From: Fen-1273 sp963837815
GTDB taxonomy: Bacteria > Bacteroidota > Ignavibacteria > UBA10030 > UBA6906
Direction: 5' to 3'
Length of the DNA: 64,000 bases
NCBI GenBank assembly: GCA_963837815.1
Contig: CAWIOS010000009.1
Location: 868,001-932,000 of the forward strand
Shown here: positions 1 through 14,299 of the stretch, piece by piece
How positions within the stretch are numbered: position 1 is the first letter of the stretch
How the letters are laid out: each line of letters opens with the position of its first letter
The notes under the pieces: model-generated
Databases searched by the model: none
Told to the model about the DNA's origin: nothing
What the model saw: the letters and a program-made list of their open reading frames with translations, nothing else
Made by a program: the position numbers and the translations under genes

Positions 1-1
1 G

Positions 2-2590
2 AACCGCCGGGTGCGGACCGTGGGTGAGCAGATCGCGCAGCAGTTCAACATCGGGCTCGCGCGTATGGCGCGGACGATCCGCGAACGGATGAACATCCGC
101 GACAACGAAAACCTCACCCCGCAGGATCTCGTCAACGCGCGGACGATCTCGAGCGTTATCAACGCGTTCTTCGGTACGAACCCGCTCTCGCAGTTCATGG
201 ACCAGACGAACCCCCTGGCCGAGCTGACGAACAAGCGGCGCATGTCCGCGCTGGGACCGGGCGGCCTTACGCGCGAGCGCGCCGGGTTCGAAGTGCGCGA
301 CGTGCACTATACGCATTACGGCCGGCTCTGCCCGATCGAGACCCCCGAGGGGCCGAACATCGGCCTCATCTCGTCGCTCTGCATCCACGCCCGCGTCAAC
401 GAGTTCGGCTTCATCGAGACGCCGTACCGCAAGGTCAAGAACGGCAAAGTGCAGGACGAGATCGAGTTCCTCACGGCCGAACAGGAGGACGTCCACACGA
501 TCGCGCAGGCGAACGCCCCGGTCGACACGCGCGGCGGGTTCGAGAGCGACAGGGTGAAGGCGCGCTACCAGGGCGATTTCCCGGTCTGCAAGCCCGAGGA
601 GGTCCAGTACATGGACGTGGCGCCCAACCAGATCGTGAGTGCGGCGGCGGGACTGATCCCGTTCCTCGAGCACGACGACGCCAACCGCGCACTGATGGGA
701 TCCAACATGCAGCGGCAGTCGGTGCCGCTCCTGCGGCCGCAGGCGCCGCTTGTCGGCACCGGCCTGGAAGAAAAGATCGCCAGGGACGCCCGCGCGCTCA
801 TCGTGGCGGAACGGAACGGGACCGTCGAGTACGTCGACGCGACCCGGATCGTCGTGATCTACGACATCGATGAGAACAGCACGGAGGCCCTCATCTCGTT
901 CGAGGACAAGCGCCGCGTCGAATACCGGCTGACGAAGTTCTTCCGGACGAACCAGGACACGTGCATCAACCAGAAGGCGATCGTAAAGCCGGGCGACAAG
1001 GTGAAGAAAGGCGACGTCCTTGCGGACGGCTCGGCGACGGAGGGTGGGGAGCTCGCGCTCGGCCGGAACGTGCTTGTGGCGTTCATGCCGTGGAACGGCT
1101 TCAATTTCGAGGACGCGATCATCGTGAGCGAGAAGATCGTCTCGCAGGACATATTCACCTCGATCCACATCGAGGAATTTGAACTGCAGGTCCGCGATAC
1201 GAAGCGGGGGGAGGAGGAGCTGACGAAGGAGATCCCGAACGTCAGCGAGGAGGCCACGAAGGATCTTGACGAAAACGGCATCATCCGCGTGGGTGCCGAA
1301 GTCGTGGAGGGGGACATCCTCATCGGCAAAATCACGCCGAAGGGGGAGTCCGATCCGACTCCCGAGGAGAAGCTCCTCAAGGCGATATTCGGGGAGAAGG
1401 CGGGAGACGTGAAGGACGCGTCGCTGAAGGCCCCCCCGGGAATGAAGGGGGTGGTGATCGCCACGAAGCTCTTCAGCCGGAAGAAGAAGGACGCGGAATC
1501 AAAAAAGGAAGACAAGCGCAGGAGCGACGCGCTCGACCGGCAGCGGCGGAAGATCGTTGTCGATCTCCGCGAGCGGCTCGCGCGGAAGCTCGGCGTGCTT
1601 CTTGACGACGAGAAGTCGGTGGGCGTGCGCGACAAGGACGGGAACATGGCCTTCCGCGCCGGGACGCAATTCCGCGCCGATACGTTCGCCGGCTACGATG
1701 ATCTTGAAAAACTCGATTTCAGCGGCGACTGGGTGGACGACAAGAGGAAGAACGGCCTCATCAACAAGATTTTCACGAACTACTTCGACAAGCTGACGGG
1801 CATCGAGGAGGAGTTCCGCCACGAGAAGAACAAGATCCAGCTCGGCGACGAACTTCCCCCGGGGGTCGTCCAGCTTGCCAAGGTGTACGTGGCGAAGAAG
1901 AGGAAGCTCTCCGTCGGCGACAAGATGGCGGGGCGCCACGGCAACAAGGGCGTTGTTTCGCGCATCGTGCCTCAGGGGGACATGCCGTTCCTCCCGGACG
2001 GCACGCCGGTCGACATCGTGCTCAACCCGCTCGGGGTCCCCTCGCGCATGAACCTGGGGCAGCTGTACGAGACCGCCCTGGGCTGGGCGGCGGAAGCGCT
2101 CGGCGTCAAGTTTGCCTCCCCGATTTTCGACGGGGCGACCTGGGAAGACGTCCAGGGCGAACTCCACAGGGCCGGGCTGAACGAAAGCTCGCGGTCCGTG
2201 CTCATCGACGGCCGGACGGGCGTCAAATTCGACCAGGAGGTCACGGTCGGCGTCATTTACATGCTCAAACTCTCGCACCTCGTGGACGACAAGATCCACG
2301 CCCGCTCGATCGGGCCCTACTCCCTGATCACGCAGCAGCCGCTGGGAGGGAAGGCGCAGTTCGGCGGTCAGCGGTTTGGCGAGATGGAAGTGTGGGCCCT
2401 TGAAGGGTACGGTGCTGCCCACGTCCTGCAGGAAATCCTGACGGTCAAGAGCGACGATGTCTCCGGCCGCGCGAAGGTGTACGAAGCGATCGTCAAGGGG
2501 GAGAACCTGCCGGAATCAAACGTTCCGGAATCGTTCAACGTGTTGATCCGCGAGCTTATGGGGCTTGGCCTCGACGTGAAGCTCGATTAA
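2..2590 (+). CDS. rpoB: RNA polymerase beta subunit, 5'-truncated by window edge
   Basis: This is the C-terminal ~862 residues of the beta subunit, which forms the catalytic centre of RNA polymerase with beta-prime. The frame is open from base 2, so the true start lies upstream and the first GTG at base 11 is internal. The rifampicin pocket is visible (LSQFMDQTNPLAELT then KRRMSALGPGGLTRER), as are the late conserved blocks GDKMAGRHGNKGVVS and GGKAQFGGQRFGEMEVWALE. The residue matching E. coli His526 is Asn (AAC at 230-232), a substitution linked in other bacteria to low-level rifampicin resistance. rpoC follows after about 97 nt. Identification is secure. Confidence 0.98.
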   Translation, partial: NRRVRTVGEQIAQQFNIGLARMARTIRERMNIRDNENLTPQDLVNARTISSVINAFFGTNPLSQFMDQTNPLAELTNKRRMSALGPGGLTRERAGFEVRDVHYTHYGRLCPIETPEGPNIGLISSLCIHARVNEFGFIETPYRKVKNGKVQDEIEFLTAEQEDVHTIAQANAPVDTRGGFESDRVKARYQGDFPVCKPEEVQYMDVAPNQIVSAAAGLIPFLEHDDANRALMGSNMQRQSVPLLRPQAPLVGTGLEEKIARDARALIVAERNGTVEYVDATRIVVIYDIDENSTEALISFEDKRRVEYRLTKFFRTNQDTCINQKAIVKPGDKVKKGDVLADGSATEGGELALGRNVLVAFMPWNGFNFEDAIIVSEKIVSQDIFTSIHIEEFELQVRDTKRGEEELTKEIPNVSEEATKDLDENGIIRVGAEVVEGDILIGKITPKGESDPTPEEKLLKAIFGEKAGDVKDASLKAPPGMKGVVIATKLFSRKKKDAESKKEDKRRSDALDRQRRKIVVDLRERLARKLGVLLDDEKSVGVRDKDGNMAFRAGTQFRADTFAGYDDLEKLDFSGDWVDDKRKNGLINKIFTNYFDKLTGIEEEFRHEKNKIQLGDELPPGVVQLAKVYVAKKRKLSVGDKMAGRHGNKGVVSRIVPQGDMPFLPDGTPVDIVLNPLGVPSRMNLGQLYETALGWAAEALGVKFASPIFDGATWEDVQGELHRAGLNESSRSVLIDGRTGVKFDQEVTVGVIYMLKLSHLVDDKIHARSIGPYSLITQQPLGGKAQFGGQRFGEMEVWALEGYGAAHVLQEILTVKSDDVSGRAKVYEAIVKGENLPESNVPESFNVLIRELMGLGLDVKLD

Positions 2591-2623
2591 TAGCATGGCG
2601 GCTCATGCGCACGGCGTCGAAGA

Positions 2624-2656
2624 TGGCGCCGCAGGCGCCACCGAAGGCGCCACAGG
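2624..2656. repeat. GC-rich palindromic repeat between rpoB and rpoC
   Basis: The sequence contains TGGCGCC-GCA-GGCGCCA, a perfect 7-bp stem with a 3-nt loop, followed by a second GGCGCCAC copy. The core is nearly the same as the 21-bp tandem repeats before the tRNA-Gln gene at 19971, which suggests a small dispersed REP-like family. It has no U-tract, so it is not a classical terminator. A role in mRNA processing or in setting the rpoB/rpoC ratio is only inference. Confidence 0.55.
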
Positions 2657-2687
2657 TCCGGCACAATAACAGGTTTGGAGGAATTCC

Positions 2688-6974
<4,287 letters not shown>

Positions 6975-7011
6975 AAAGGTCCCGCCCGGCTCTGAATGGT
7001 TCGATGATGCC

Positions 7012-7040
7012 TTGACAAAGTAACGCGTTTTTCGTACCTT
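7012..7040 (+). promoter_or_regulatory. Promoter for the rpsL-rpsG-fusA-tuf operon
   Basis: TTGACA (7012-7017), a 17-bp spacer and TACCTT (7035-7040) lie between the rpoC stop and rpsL. The predicted start near 7047 gives a leader of about 44 nt. The same TTGnnn-17-TAnnTT layout recurs at five other places in the window, which supports the call. Confidence 0.7.
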
Positions 7041-7090
7041 AAAAAGCTTTATCGAAATTCCACCCACGAGTGCAGCAGCAAGGAGTCCGC

Positions 7091-7462
7091 GTGCCAACGA
7101 TCCAGCAGCTTGTCAGGAACAGCAGGCGCAGCGTCACATGGAAGAGCAAGGCGCCCGCCATGGGGGGCAGCCCCCAGAAACGGGGCGTCTGCACGCGCGT
7201 GTACACGACGACCCCCAAGAAGCCGAACTCGGCGCTCCGCAAGGTCGCCCGCGTTAGGCTGACGAACGGGATGGAAGTGACCGCCTACATTCCCGGCGAG
7301 GGGCACAACCTCCAGGAGCACTCGATCGTGATGATCCGCGGGGGGCGCGTGAAGGATCTTCCCGGCGTCCGGTACCATATCATACGGGGGACGCTCGATA
7401 CCGCCGGCGTCGCGGACAGGAAACAGGGACGCTCCAAGTACGGCGCCAAGCGCGGGAAATAA
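7091..7462 (+). CDS. rpsL: 30S ribosomal protein S12
   Basis: S12 (123 aa) lies at the decoding centre of the small subunit. The signature TTTPKKPNSALRKVARVRLT and the loop GGRVKDLPGVRYH are intact, and the lysines linked to streptomycin sensitivity are wild type. I chose GTG 7091 (MPTIQQLVR) because AAGGAG lies just upstream and because this matches the family N-terminus. An in-frame GTG at 7070 would add seven residues. It is the first gene after the promoter at 7012 and is followed by rpsG. Confidence 0.96.
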   Translation: MPTIQQLVRNSRRSVTWKSKAPAMGGSPQKRGVCTRVYTTTPKKPNSALRKVARVRLTNGMEVTAYIPGEGHNLQEHSIVMIRGGRVKDLPGVRYHIIRGTLDTAGVADRKQGRSKYGAKRGK

Positions 7463-7490
7463 CTGACACTCCAGGAAGACGGACGACGAC

Positions 7491-7958
7491 GTGAGAAAGA
7501 AAAAATCGACACACAGAGCCACGATCCCCGATCCCAGGTACGGGGATGTCCTGGTTGCGGAGTTCATCAACAACATCATGAAGCGGGGGAAGAAGCACCT
7601 TGCGCGACGGATAATCTATGACGCCTTTCAGCTGATCGAGGACCGGACGAAGAGCACGGGGCTCGACGTGTTCAAGAAGGCGGTGAGCAACACGCGCCCG
7701 ATGCTCGAGGTGAAGGCCCGCCGCGTCGGCGGCGCCACCTACCAGGTCCCCACGGAAGTCCGCGGGGAGCGGAGCGTCGCGCTTGCGATCCGGTGGCTCA
7801 TCGGGTACGCCGGAGACAGAAAGGACAAATCGATGTCCCAGAAGCTTGCCGCCGAGTTCATCGCCGCCTCGAACGGCGAGGGAAACGCGGTCAAGAAGAA
7901 GGAAGACACGCACAAGATGGCGGAGGCCAACAAGGCGTTCGCCCATTTCAAGTGGTGA
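7491..7958 (+). CDS. rpsG: 30S ribosomal protein S7
   Basis: S7 (155 aa) nucleates assembly of the 3' head domain of 16S rRNA and contacts tRNA at the E site. Recognised from DPRYGDVLVAEFINNIMKRGKK, the VKARRVGGATYQVPTEV block and the C-terminal EDTHKMAEANKAFAHFKW. Starts with GTG at 7491, 28 nt after rpsL. Normal family length and no anomaly. Confidence 0.96.
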   Translation: MRKKKSTHRATIPDPRYGDVLVAEFINNIMKRGKKHLARRIIYDAFQLIEDRTKSTGLDVFKKAVSNTRPMLEVKARRVGGATYQVPTEVRGERSVALAIRWLIGYAGDRKDKSMSQKLAAEFIAASNGEGNAVKKKEDTHKMAEANKAFAHFKW

Positions 7959-7986
7959 GGGGTCAGAGGGAGAGAAGCAGGAGAGT

Positions 7987-10089
7987 ATGCCGAGACAGTA
8001 TCCGCTAGAACGGACCAGGAACATCGGAATCAGCGCGCACATCGACGCGGGCAAAACCACGACGACGGAGCGCATCCTCTTTTACACGGGGGTGCTCCAC
8101 CGCATGGGGGAGGTCCACGACGGTGCTGCGACGATGGACTGGATGGAGCAGGAGAAGGAGCGCGGGATCACGATCACGTCGGCGGCCACCACGTGTTTCT
8201 GGGACAACCACAGGGTCAACATCATCGACACGCCGGGACACGTGGATTTCACGGCGGAAGTCGAACGCTCGCTCCGCGTGCTTGACGGCGCCGTGGCGCT
8301 CTTCTGCTCCGTCGGCGGCGTCGAACCGCAGTCGGAGACCGTCTGGCGTCAGATGGACAAGTACGGCGTCCCGCGCATCGCGTTTGTCAACAAGATGGAC
8401 CGCGTGGGCGCGGACTTCCTCGCAGTAGTCGAAATGATGAAGGACAGGCTCAGCGCCAACGCGGTGCCGATCCAGCTGCCGGTCGGGGAGGGGGACCTCT
8501 TCGCCGGGATCATCGACCTTGTGACGATGAAGGCGAGGATGTACAAGGACTCGACGCTGGGGGTGGAGTGGGACGACATCGAGATCCCCCACGACATGAA
8601 GGTGAAGGCCCAGCAGTACAGGACGAAGATGCTCGAGGCGGTCTCCGACGAGGACGACACGCTCCTGGAGAAATACCTTGAAGGGAAGGAGATCACGCCG
8701 AAGGAGATCATGACGGTCCTCCGGCGGGCATCCCTGAAAGTCAGCATCATTCCCGTGCTCTGCGGCTCCTCGTTCAAGAACAAGGGAGTCCAGATGCTCC
8801 TGGACGGGATCGTTGACTACCTCCCGTCCCCCGTGGATCTGAACGAAGGGACGATCACCGGGCACCACATCAACCTGACGGACCACGTCACAAGGAAAAT
8901 CGACGACGGGGGGCAGTTCGCGGCTCTGGCGTTTAAGATCATGACCGACCCGTTCGTCGGGCGCCTGACGTACTTCCGCGTCTACTCCGGGACGCTCAAA
9001 TCGGGTTCGTACGTGTACAACCCGGTGTCGGACAAGAAGGAACGGATCAGCCGCATCCTCCGCATGCATGCGAACTCGCGCGAGGACGTGGAGGAGGCCT
9101 ACGCGGGCGACATCGTCGCCGCGGTGGGACTCAAGCACACGCGCACCGGTGACACGCTCTGCGACGAGGACGATCCGATCGTCCTCGAGAAGATGACGTT
9201 CCCCGACCCCGTTATCCACGTTGCAATCGAGCCGAAGACGAAGGCCGACCAGGAGAAGATGGGGGAGGCGCTCCAGAAACTGACGGAGGAGGATCCCACC
9301 CTCCGCGTTGCGACGAACGAGGAAACGGGACAGACGATCATCAGCGGGATGGGGGAGCTCCACCTGGAGATCATCATCGACAGGATGAAGAGGGAATTCC
9401 GGGTCGAGGCCAACATCGGCAAGCCGCAGGTCGCCTACAAGGAAACGATTCGCAAGAAGGTCCATGCGGAGGGGAAATTCGTCCGCCAGTCGGGCGGGCG
9501 CGGCCAGTACGGCCACGTGTGGATCGAGATCGAGCCCAACGAGAAGGGGAAGGGTTTCGAGTTCGAGAACGCGATCGTTGGCGGGGTCGTTCCCAAGGAA
9601 TTCATAAAGCCGGTGGAGCAGGGGATCGTGGAAGCGATGAAGAACGGCGTCCTTGCGGGATACCCGGTCGAAGACGTGAAGGTGAAGCTGTACGACGGCT
9701 CGTACCATGACGTCGATTCCTCCGAGATGGCGTTCAAGATCGCCGGCTCCATCGCGTTCAAGGAGGCGGCGCGCAAGGCGAACCCGGCGATCCTCGAGCC
9801 GATCATGGCCGTCGAGGTCGTCACGCCGGAGGAGTACATGGGGGATGTCATCGGCGATCTGAACTCGCGTCGCGGGAAGATCGAGGGGATGAACCCGAGG
9901 AAGGATGCGCAGGTCATCAAGGCGGCGGTTCCGCTGTCGGAAATGTTCGGATACTCCACAACGCTCCGCTCGATGACGCAGGGACGGGCCATCTACACGA
10001 TGGAGCTCTCCCATTACGACGAGACGCCGCGGAGCGTGTCGGACCAGATCATAGAAAAGCTCAAGGGCAAAGAATCAGTCACCGCGTAG
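7987..10089 (+). CDS. fusA: Elongation factor G
   Basis: EF-G (700 aa) is the GTPase that drives ribosomal translocation. G1 AHIDAGKTTTTERI, switch II DTPGHVDFTAEVERSLRVLDG and the G4 motif NKMDR are all present, followed by domains II-V of normal length, including the domain IV SGGRGQYGHVWIE region. The start is ATG 7987 (MPRQYPLERTRNIG). Upstream in-frame codons overlap rpsG and have no family support. Spacing to rpsG is 28 nt. It looks like the canonical translocase rather than an EF-G2 paralogue. Confidence 0.97.
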   Translation: MPRQYPLERTRNIGISAHIDAGKTTTTERILFYTGVLHRMGEVHDGAATMDWMEQEKERGITITSAATTCFWDNHRVNIIDTPGHVDFTAEVERSLRVLDGAVALFCSVGGVEPQSETVWRQMDKYGVPRIAFVNKMDRVGADFLAVVEMMKDRLSANAVPIQLPVGEGDLFAGIIDLVTMKARMYKDSTLGVEWDDIEIPHDMKVKAQQYRTKMLEAVSDEDDTLLEKYLEGKEITPKEIMTVLRRASLKVSIIPVLCGSSFKNKGVQMLLDGIVDYLPSPVDLNEGTITGHHINLTDHVTRKIDDGGQFAALAFKIMTDPFVGRLTYFRVYSGTLKSGSYVYNPVSDKKERISRILRMHANSREDVEEAYAGDIVAAVGLKHTRTGDTLCDEDDPIVLEKMTFPDPVIHVAIEPKTKADQEKMGEALQKLTEEDPTLRVATNEETGQTIISGMGELHLEIIIDRMKREFRVEANIGKPQVAYKETIRKKVHAEGKFVRQSGGRGQYGHVWIEIEPNEKGKGFEFENAIVGGVVPKEFIKPVEQGIVEAMKNGVLAGYPVEDVKVKLYDGSYHDVDSSEMAFKIAGSIAFKEAARKANPAILEPIMAVEVVTPEEYMGDVIGDLNSRRGKIEGMNPRKDAQVIKAAVPLSEMFGYSTTLRSMTQGRAIYTMELSHYDETPRSVSDQIIEKLKGKESVTA

Positions 10090-10138
10090 AACCGGGGCCC
10101 TACCCACATCCCCTTCTATACCAGAGGAGAGTAGAACA

Positions 10139-11350
<1,212 letters not shown>

Positions 11351-11426
11351 ACATCCGTGGGGGGCGCGTCCCGAAGGGGCCGTGCCTCCCGTCGCTGAGA
11401 GTGATGACTAAGGAGTACTGACAAAC

Positions 11427-11735
11427 GTGGCCGGGCAAAAAATACGCATAAAGCTCAAGTCGTACGATCACAACCTGATCGACAAGTCTGCGGAAAAAAT
11501 CATCAAGACTGTAAAGTCAACAGGCGCTGTGGTCTCAGGCCCGATTCCGTTACCCACGAAGCGTACGGTCTATACTGTGCTTCGTTCTCCTCATGTTGAC
11601 AAAAAGTCGAGGGAGCAGTTCGAGACGCGCGCGCACAAGCGGCTTATCGACATCCTCAACTCGACAAACAAGACTGTCGACTCCCTGATGAAGCTCGATC
11701 TGCCCGCGGGAGTCGACGTCGAGATCAAAGTGTAA
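11427..11735 (+). CDS. rpsJ: 30S ribosomal protein S10
   Basis: S10 (102 aa) is a small-subunit head protein and, in other bacteria, NusE in antitermination complexes. It shows IRIKLKSYDHNLIDKSAEKI, PLPTKRTVYTVLRSPHVDKKSREQF (split here for length) and the HKRLIDI segment. The start is GTG 11427. Its codon use is noticeably less GC-biased than that of its neighbours (many AAA, GTT and TCT codons), possibly reflecting different selection at the head of the S10 cluster. Confidence 0.96.
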   Translation: MAGQKIRIKLKSYDHNLIDKSAEKIIKTVKSTGAVVSGPIPLPTKRTVYTVLRSPHVDKKSREQFETRAHKRLIDILNSTNKTVDSLMKLDLPAGVDVEIKV

Positions 11736-11769
11736 CCCGCGATCATTTGAAAGTCTGGGTAGGGGCGTC

Positions 11770-11796
11770 GTTCCGGCGGTGAGGTACGGCCGGAAC
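11770..11796 (+). promoter_or_regulatory. Hairpin in the rpsJ-rplC spacer
   Basis: GTTCCGGC (11770-11777) and GCCGGAAC (11789-11796) form a perfect 8-bp stem with an 11-nt loop inside the 136-nt spacer before the rplC start. In E. coli the S10 operon is autoregulated by L4 through a leader upstream of rpsJ. Here the structure lies after rpsJ, so any regulatory role is conjecture. Confidence 0.35.
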
Positions 11797-11871
11797 GGCA
11801 CGGGAGCGGCATCGGCGCCGTAGGCGGAGCTGTCGGCTTCCTGGCGGTGTATTCTCACAATGGATGAACGC

Positions 11872-12504
11872 ATGAACGGACTCCTGGGGAAAAAAATCGG
11901 CATGACCAGCATCTTCGACGATTCTGGTCAGGTGGTACCGTGCACGGTGATCGAGGCCGGGCCCTGTTACGTCACGCAGATCAAAACGAAAGAGCGCGAC
12001 GGGTACGAAGCGGTGCAGCTCGGGTTCGACCCGATGCGTGAGAGGCTTGTCACGAAGCCGGGCAGGGGGCATTTTGCGAAATCCGGCGCGAAGCCCACGA
12101 AGCTCATCCGCGAGTTCCGTGAAATCGGGATGGCGGAATTCCAGCCCGGCCAGGAAATCAAGGTGGAGACGGTGTTTGCGAAGGGGGACGTCGTGTCGGT
12201 CATCGGCACGTCGAAGGGGAAAGGGTTCCAGGGGGTTGTCAGGCGCCATCACTTCGGCGGCGGATTCCGCACGCACGGTCAGAGCGACAGGGAAAGGGCG
12301 CCGGGATCAATCGGATCGTCCTCGCATCCGTCGCGGGTGTTCAAGGGGATGCGCATGGCGGGCAGGATGGGGGGCGAGCAGGTCACCGTCCACAACCTGA
12401 AGGTCGTCGGCATCATCCCGGACTCGAACCTTCTTCTCCTGAAGGGCTCTGTCCCCGGTGCGATAAACGGCTACCTTGAAATTCGGAAGCGCAAAGCTCA
12501 ATAA
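11872..12504 (+). CDS. rplC: 50S ribosomal protein L3
   Basis: L3 (210 aa) is a primary 23S rRNA binder that reaches the peptidyl-transferase centre. MNGLLGKKIGMTSIFDDSG is the canonical start of the family, and the tip loop segment (FGGGFRTHGQSDRERAPGS) and RMGGEQVTVHNLKVV are intact. I prefer ATG 11872 on family alignment. ATG 11860 is in frame, would add four residues, and neither start has a strong ribosome-binding site. The stop overlaps the first possible rplD ATG (TAATG). Confidence 0.95.
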   Translation: MNGLLGKKIGMTSIFDDSGQVVPCTVIEAGPCYVTQIKTKERDGYEAVQLGFDPMRERLVTKPGRGHFAKSGAKPTKLIREFREIGMAEFQPGQEIKVETVFAKGDVVSVIGTSKGKGFQGVVRRHHFGGGFRTHGQSDRERAPGSIGSSSHPSRVFKGMRMAGRMGGEQVTVHNLKVVGIIPDSNLLLLKGSVPGAINGYLEIRKRKAQ

Positions 12505-12521
12505 TGAAGGTGAGTGCGGCG

Positions 12522-13151
12522 ATGGAACTGGATGTCTACAAGAAAGACGGCACGAAGAGCGGCGAAAAGGTGAAGCTTGCCGCCGACATATTCGGCATCG
12601 AGCCGAACGAGGACGCCATGTTTCGCGCCGTCCGGGTCTACCTCGACAACCAGCGTCAGGGGACCTCGAAGGTGAAGACGCGCGCGGAAGTGCGCGGCGG
12701 CGGGAAGAAGCCCTTCAAACAGAAGCACACGGGCCAGGCGCGGCAGGGGTCGTCGCGCTCGCCGGTGATGGTGGGCGGAGGGTCGATATTCGGACCGAAG
12801 CCCCGCGACTATTCAACAACGCTCCCCGCGGGGCTCCGCAAACTCGCGCGCAAGTCCGCCCTCTCGTACAAGGCAAAAGAAGGACAGATCAGGATCGTGG
12901 AGGACTTCACGTTCGCGGGACCGAAGACGAAGGAGATGGTCACGGTGCTGAAGGCCCTTGAGCTCGATGCGGCAAAGACGCTGATGCTGCTTCCCCGGGC
13001 CGACGCCAACGTCGTGAAATCGGGGAGGAACATACCGAAGTTCGACATCCTGGAGGCGGACAAAGCCTCCACCTACGACATCGTGAACAACCAGGTCCTT
13101 CTGATCCAGAAGAGCGCTGTCGAGGTCCTTCAGAACACATTCAAGAACTGA
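12522..13151 (+). CDS. rplD: 50S ribosomal protein L4
   Basis: L4 (209 aa) lines the peptide exit tunnel. Recognised from the extended loop region TRAEVRGGGKKPFKQKHTGQ then ARQGSSRSPVMVGGG, which carries the macrolide-associated loop. ATG 12522 (MELDVYKKDG) has GAAGGTGAG seven nt upstream and fits the family length. ATG 12504, overlapping the rplC stop, would add six residues. L4 represses its own operon in E. coli; nothing in the sequence settles this here. Confidence 0.95.
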   Translation: MELDVYKKDGTKSGEKVKLAADIFGIEPNEDAMFRAVRVYLDNQRQGTSKVKTRAEVRGGGKKPFKQKHTGQARQGSSRSPVMVGGGSIFGPKPRDYSTTLPAGLRKLARKSALSYKAKEGQIRIVEDFTFAGPKTKEMVTVLKALELDAAKTLMLLPRADANVVKSGRNIPKFDILEADKASTYDIVNNQVLLIQKSAVEVLQNTFKN

Positions 13152-13156
13152 CGAGA

Positions 13157-13447
13157 ATGACAGGCATACTGAAACGACCGATCGTCACCGAAAAGATGAC
13201 CGCACTCCAGGAGAAGGGGCAGTATGCCTTCGAGGTGACGCTCTCCGCGAACAAGATCGAGATCGCGCGCGCGGTCGAGAAGAAATTCAACGTTACCGTC
13301 CTCGACGTCCGCACGAGCCGCCACAAGGGGAAATCCAAATCCCAGATGACGCGCAAAGGGCGGTTTGCGGGGCGCACGCCGGCATGGAAGAAGGCGATCG
13401 TGCGGCTGAAGGACGGGGACAAGATCCAGTTCTTCCAGAACGTCTGA
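13157..13447 (+). CDS. rplW: 50S ribosomal protein L23
   Basis: L23 (96 aa) sits at the exit of the peptide tunnel and is the docking site for trigger factor and SRP. It shows the family pattern LKRPIVTEKMTALQE, then NKIEIARAVEKKFNVTVLDV. It starts 5 nt after rplD stops, so translational coupling is likely. Length is normal. Confidence 0.95.
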   Translation: MTGILKRPIVTEKMTALQEKGQYAFEVTLSANKIEIARAVEKKFNVTVLDVRTSRHKGKSKSQMTRKGRFAGRTPAWKKAIVRLKDGDKIQFFQNV

Positions 13448-13464
13448 CACGAGGACACACAGTC

Positions 13465-14292
13465 ATGGCAATACGCAAATTCAAACCGGTGACGCCGGGG
13501 ACGCGGTGGATGTCCGTGGCAGCGTTCGACGAGATCACGAAAACGAGTCCGGAGAAAGCGCTCCTGGAACCGCTGCACAAGTCGGGCGGCAGGAACAACA
13601 CGGGCCGCGTGACGTCGCGGCACCGGGGGGGCGGCCACAAGCGCTTCTACCGCGTCATCGACTTCAAGCGGAACAAGTTCGGCATGGACGCGAAGGTCAC
13701 GGCGATCGAATACGATCCGAACCGCTCCTCGCGCATCGCGCTCCTCCAGTACGCGGACGGCGAACGGCGGTACATCATCGCCCCCGACGGCGTCAAGCCG
13801 GGGGACGTGCTCCGTTCCGGTCCTGACGCGGAGATCAAGGCCGGGAACGCGCTCCCGCTTGCCGGGATCCCCGCGGGGACGTTCGTCCACAACGTCGAGA
13901 TGCGCCCGGGCAAGGGCGCCCAGATTGCGCGCAGCGCGGGGATGAGCGTGCAGCTCATGGCAAAGGAGGGGAAATTCGCGCAGCTCCGCCTCCCGTCGGG
14001 CGAGATCCGGAACATCCCGGCCGACTGCCTTGCGACGATCGGCAGCGTCGGGAACGCCGACCACGAAAACATAAGCATCGGCAAGGCCGGCCGCTCACGC
14101 TGGCTCGGCATCCGCCCGCAGTCGCGGGGGGTCGTGATGAACCCGGTCGACCACCCCCACGGCGGCGGCGAGGGGAAATCCCCGCAGGGGAACCCCCACC
14201 CGGTTTCTCCGTGGGGCTGGCATACGAAGGGAAAGAAGACCCGGTGGAGAAAAAAGCCGTCGAGCAAATACATCGTGAAACGGAGGAGATGA
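13465..14292 (+). CDS. rplB: 50S ribosomal protein L2
   Basis: L2 (275 aa) is needed for subunit association and peptidyl-transferase function. MAIRKFKPVTPGTRWMSV is the expected N-terminus, with GRNNTGRVTSRHRGGGHKR in the middle and the conserved His-rich GVVMNPVDHPHGGGEGKS near the end. ATG 13465 is chosen by family alignment, since the longer open frame upstream overlaps rplW. Length is normal. Confidence 0.97.
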   Translation: MAIRKFKPVTPGTRWMSVAAFDEITKTSPEKALLEPLHKSGGRNNTGRVTSRHRGGGHKRFYRVIDFKRNKFGMDAKVTAIEYDPNRSSRIALLQYADGERRYIIAPDGVKPGDVLRSGPDAEIKAGNALPLAGIPAGTFVHNVEMRPGKGAQIARSAGMSVQLMAKEGKFAQLRLPSGEIRNIPADCLATIGSVGNADHENISIGKAGRSRWLGIRPQSRGVVMNPVDHPHGGGEGKSPQGNPHPVSPWGWHTKGKKTRWRKKPSSKYIVKRRR

Positions 14293-14299
14293 CAACGCA

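Noticed and set aside
7070..7090. Upstream GTG start for rpsL
   Set aside because: It would cover the AAGGAG site and add residues absent from the family; GTG 7091 fits better.
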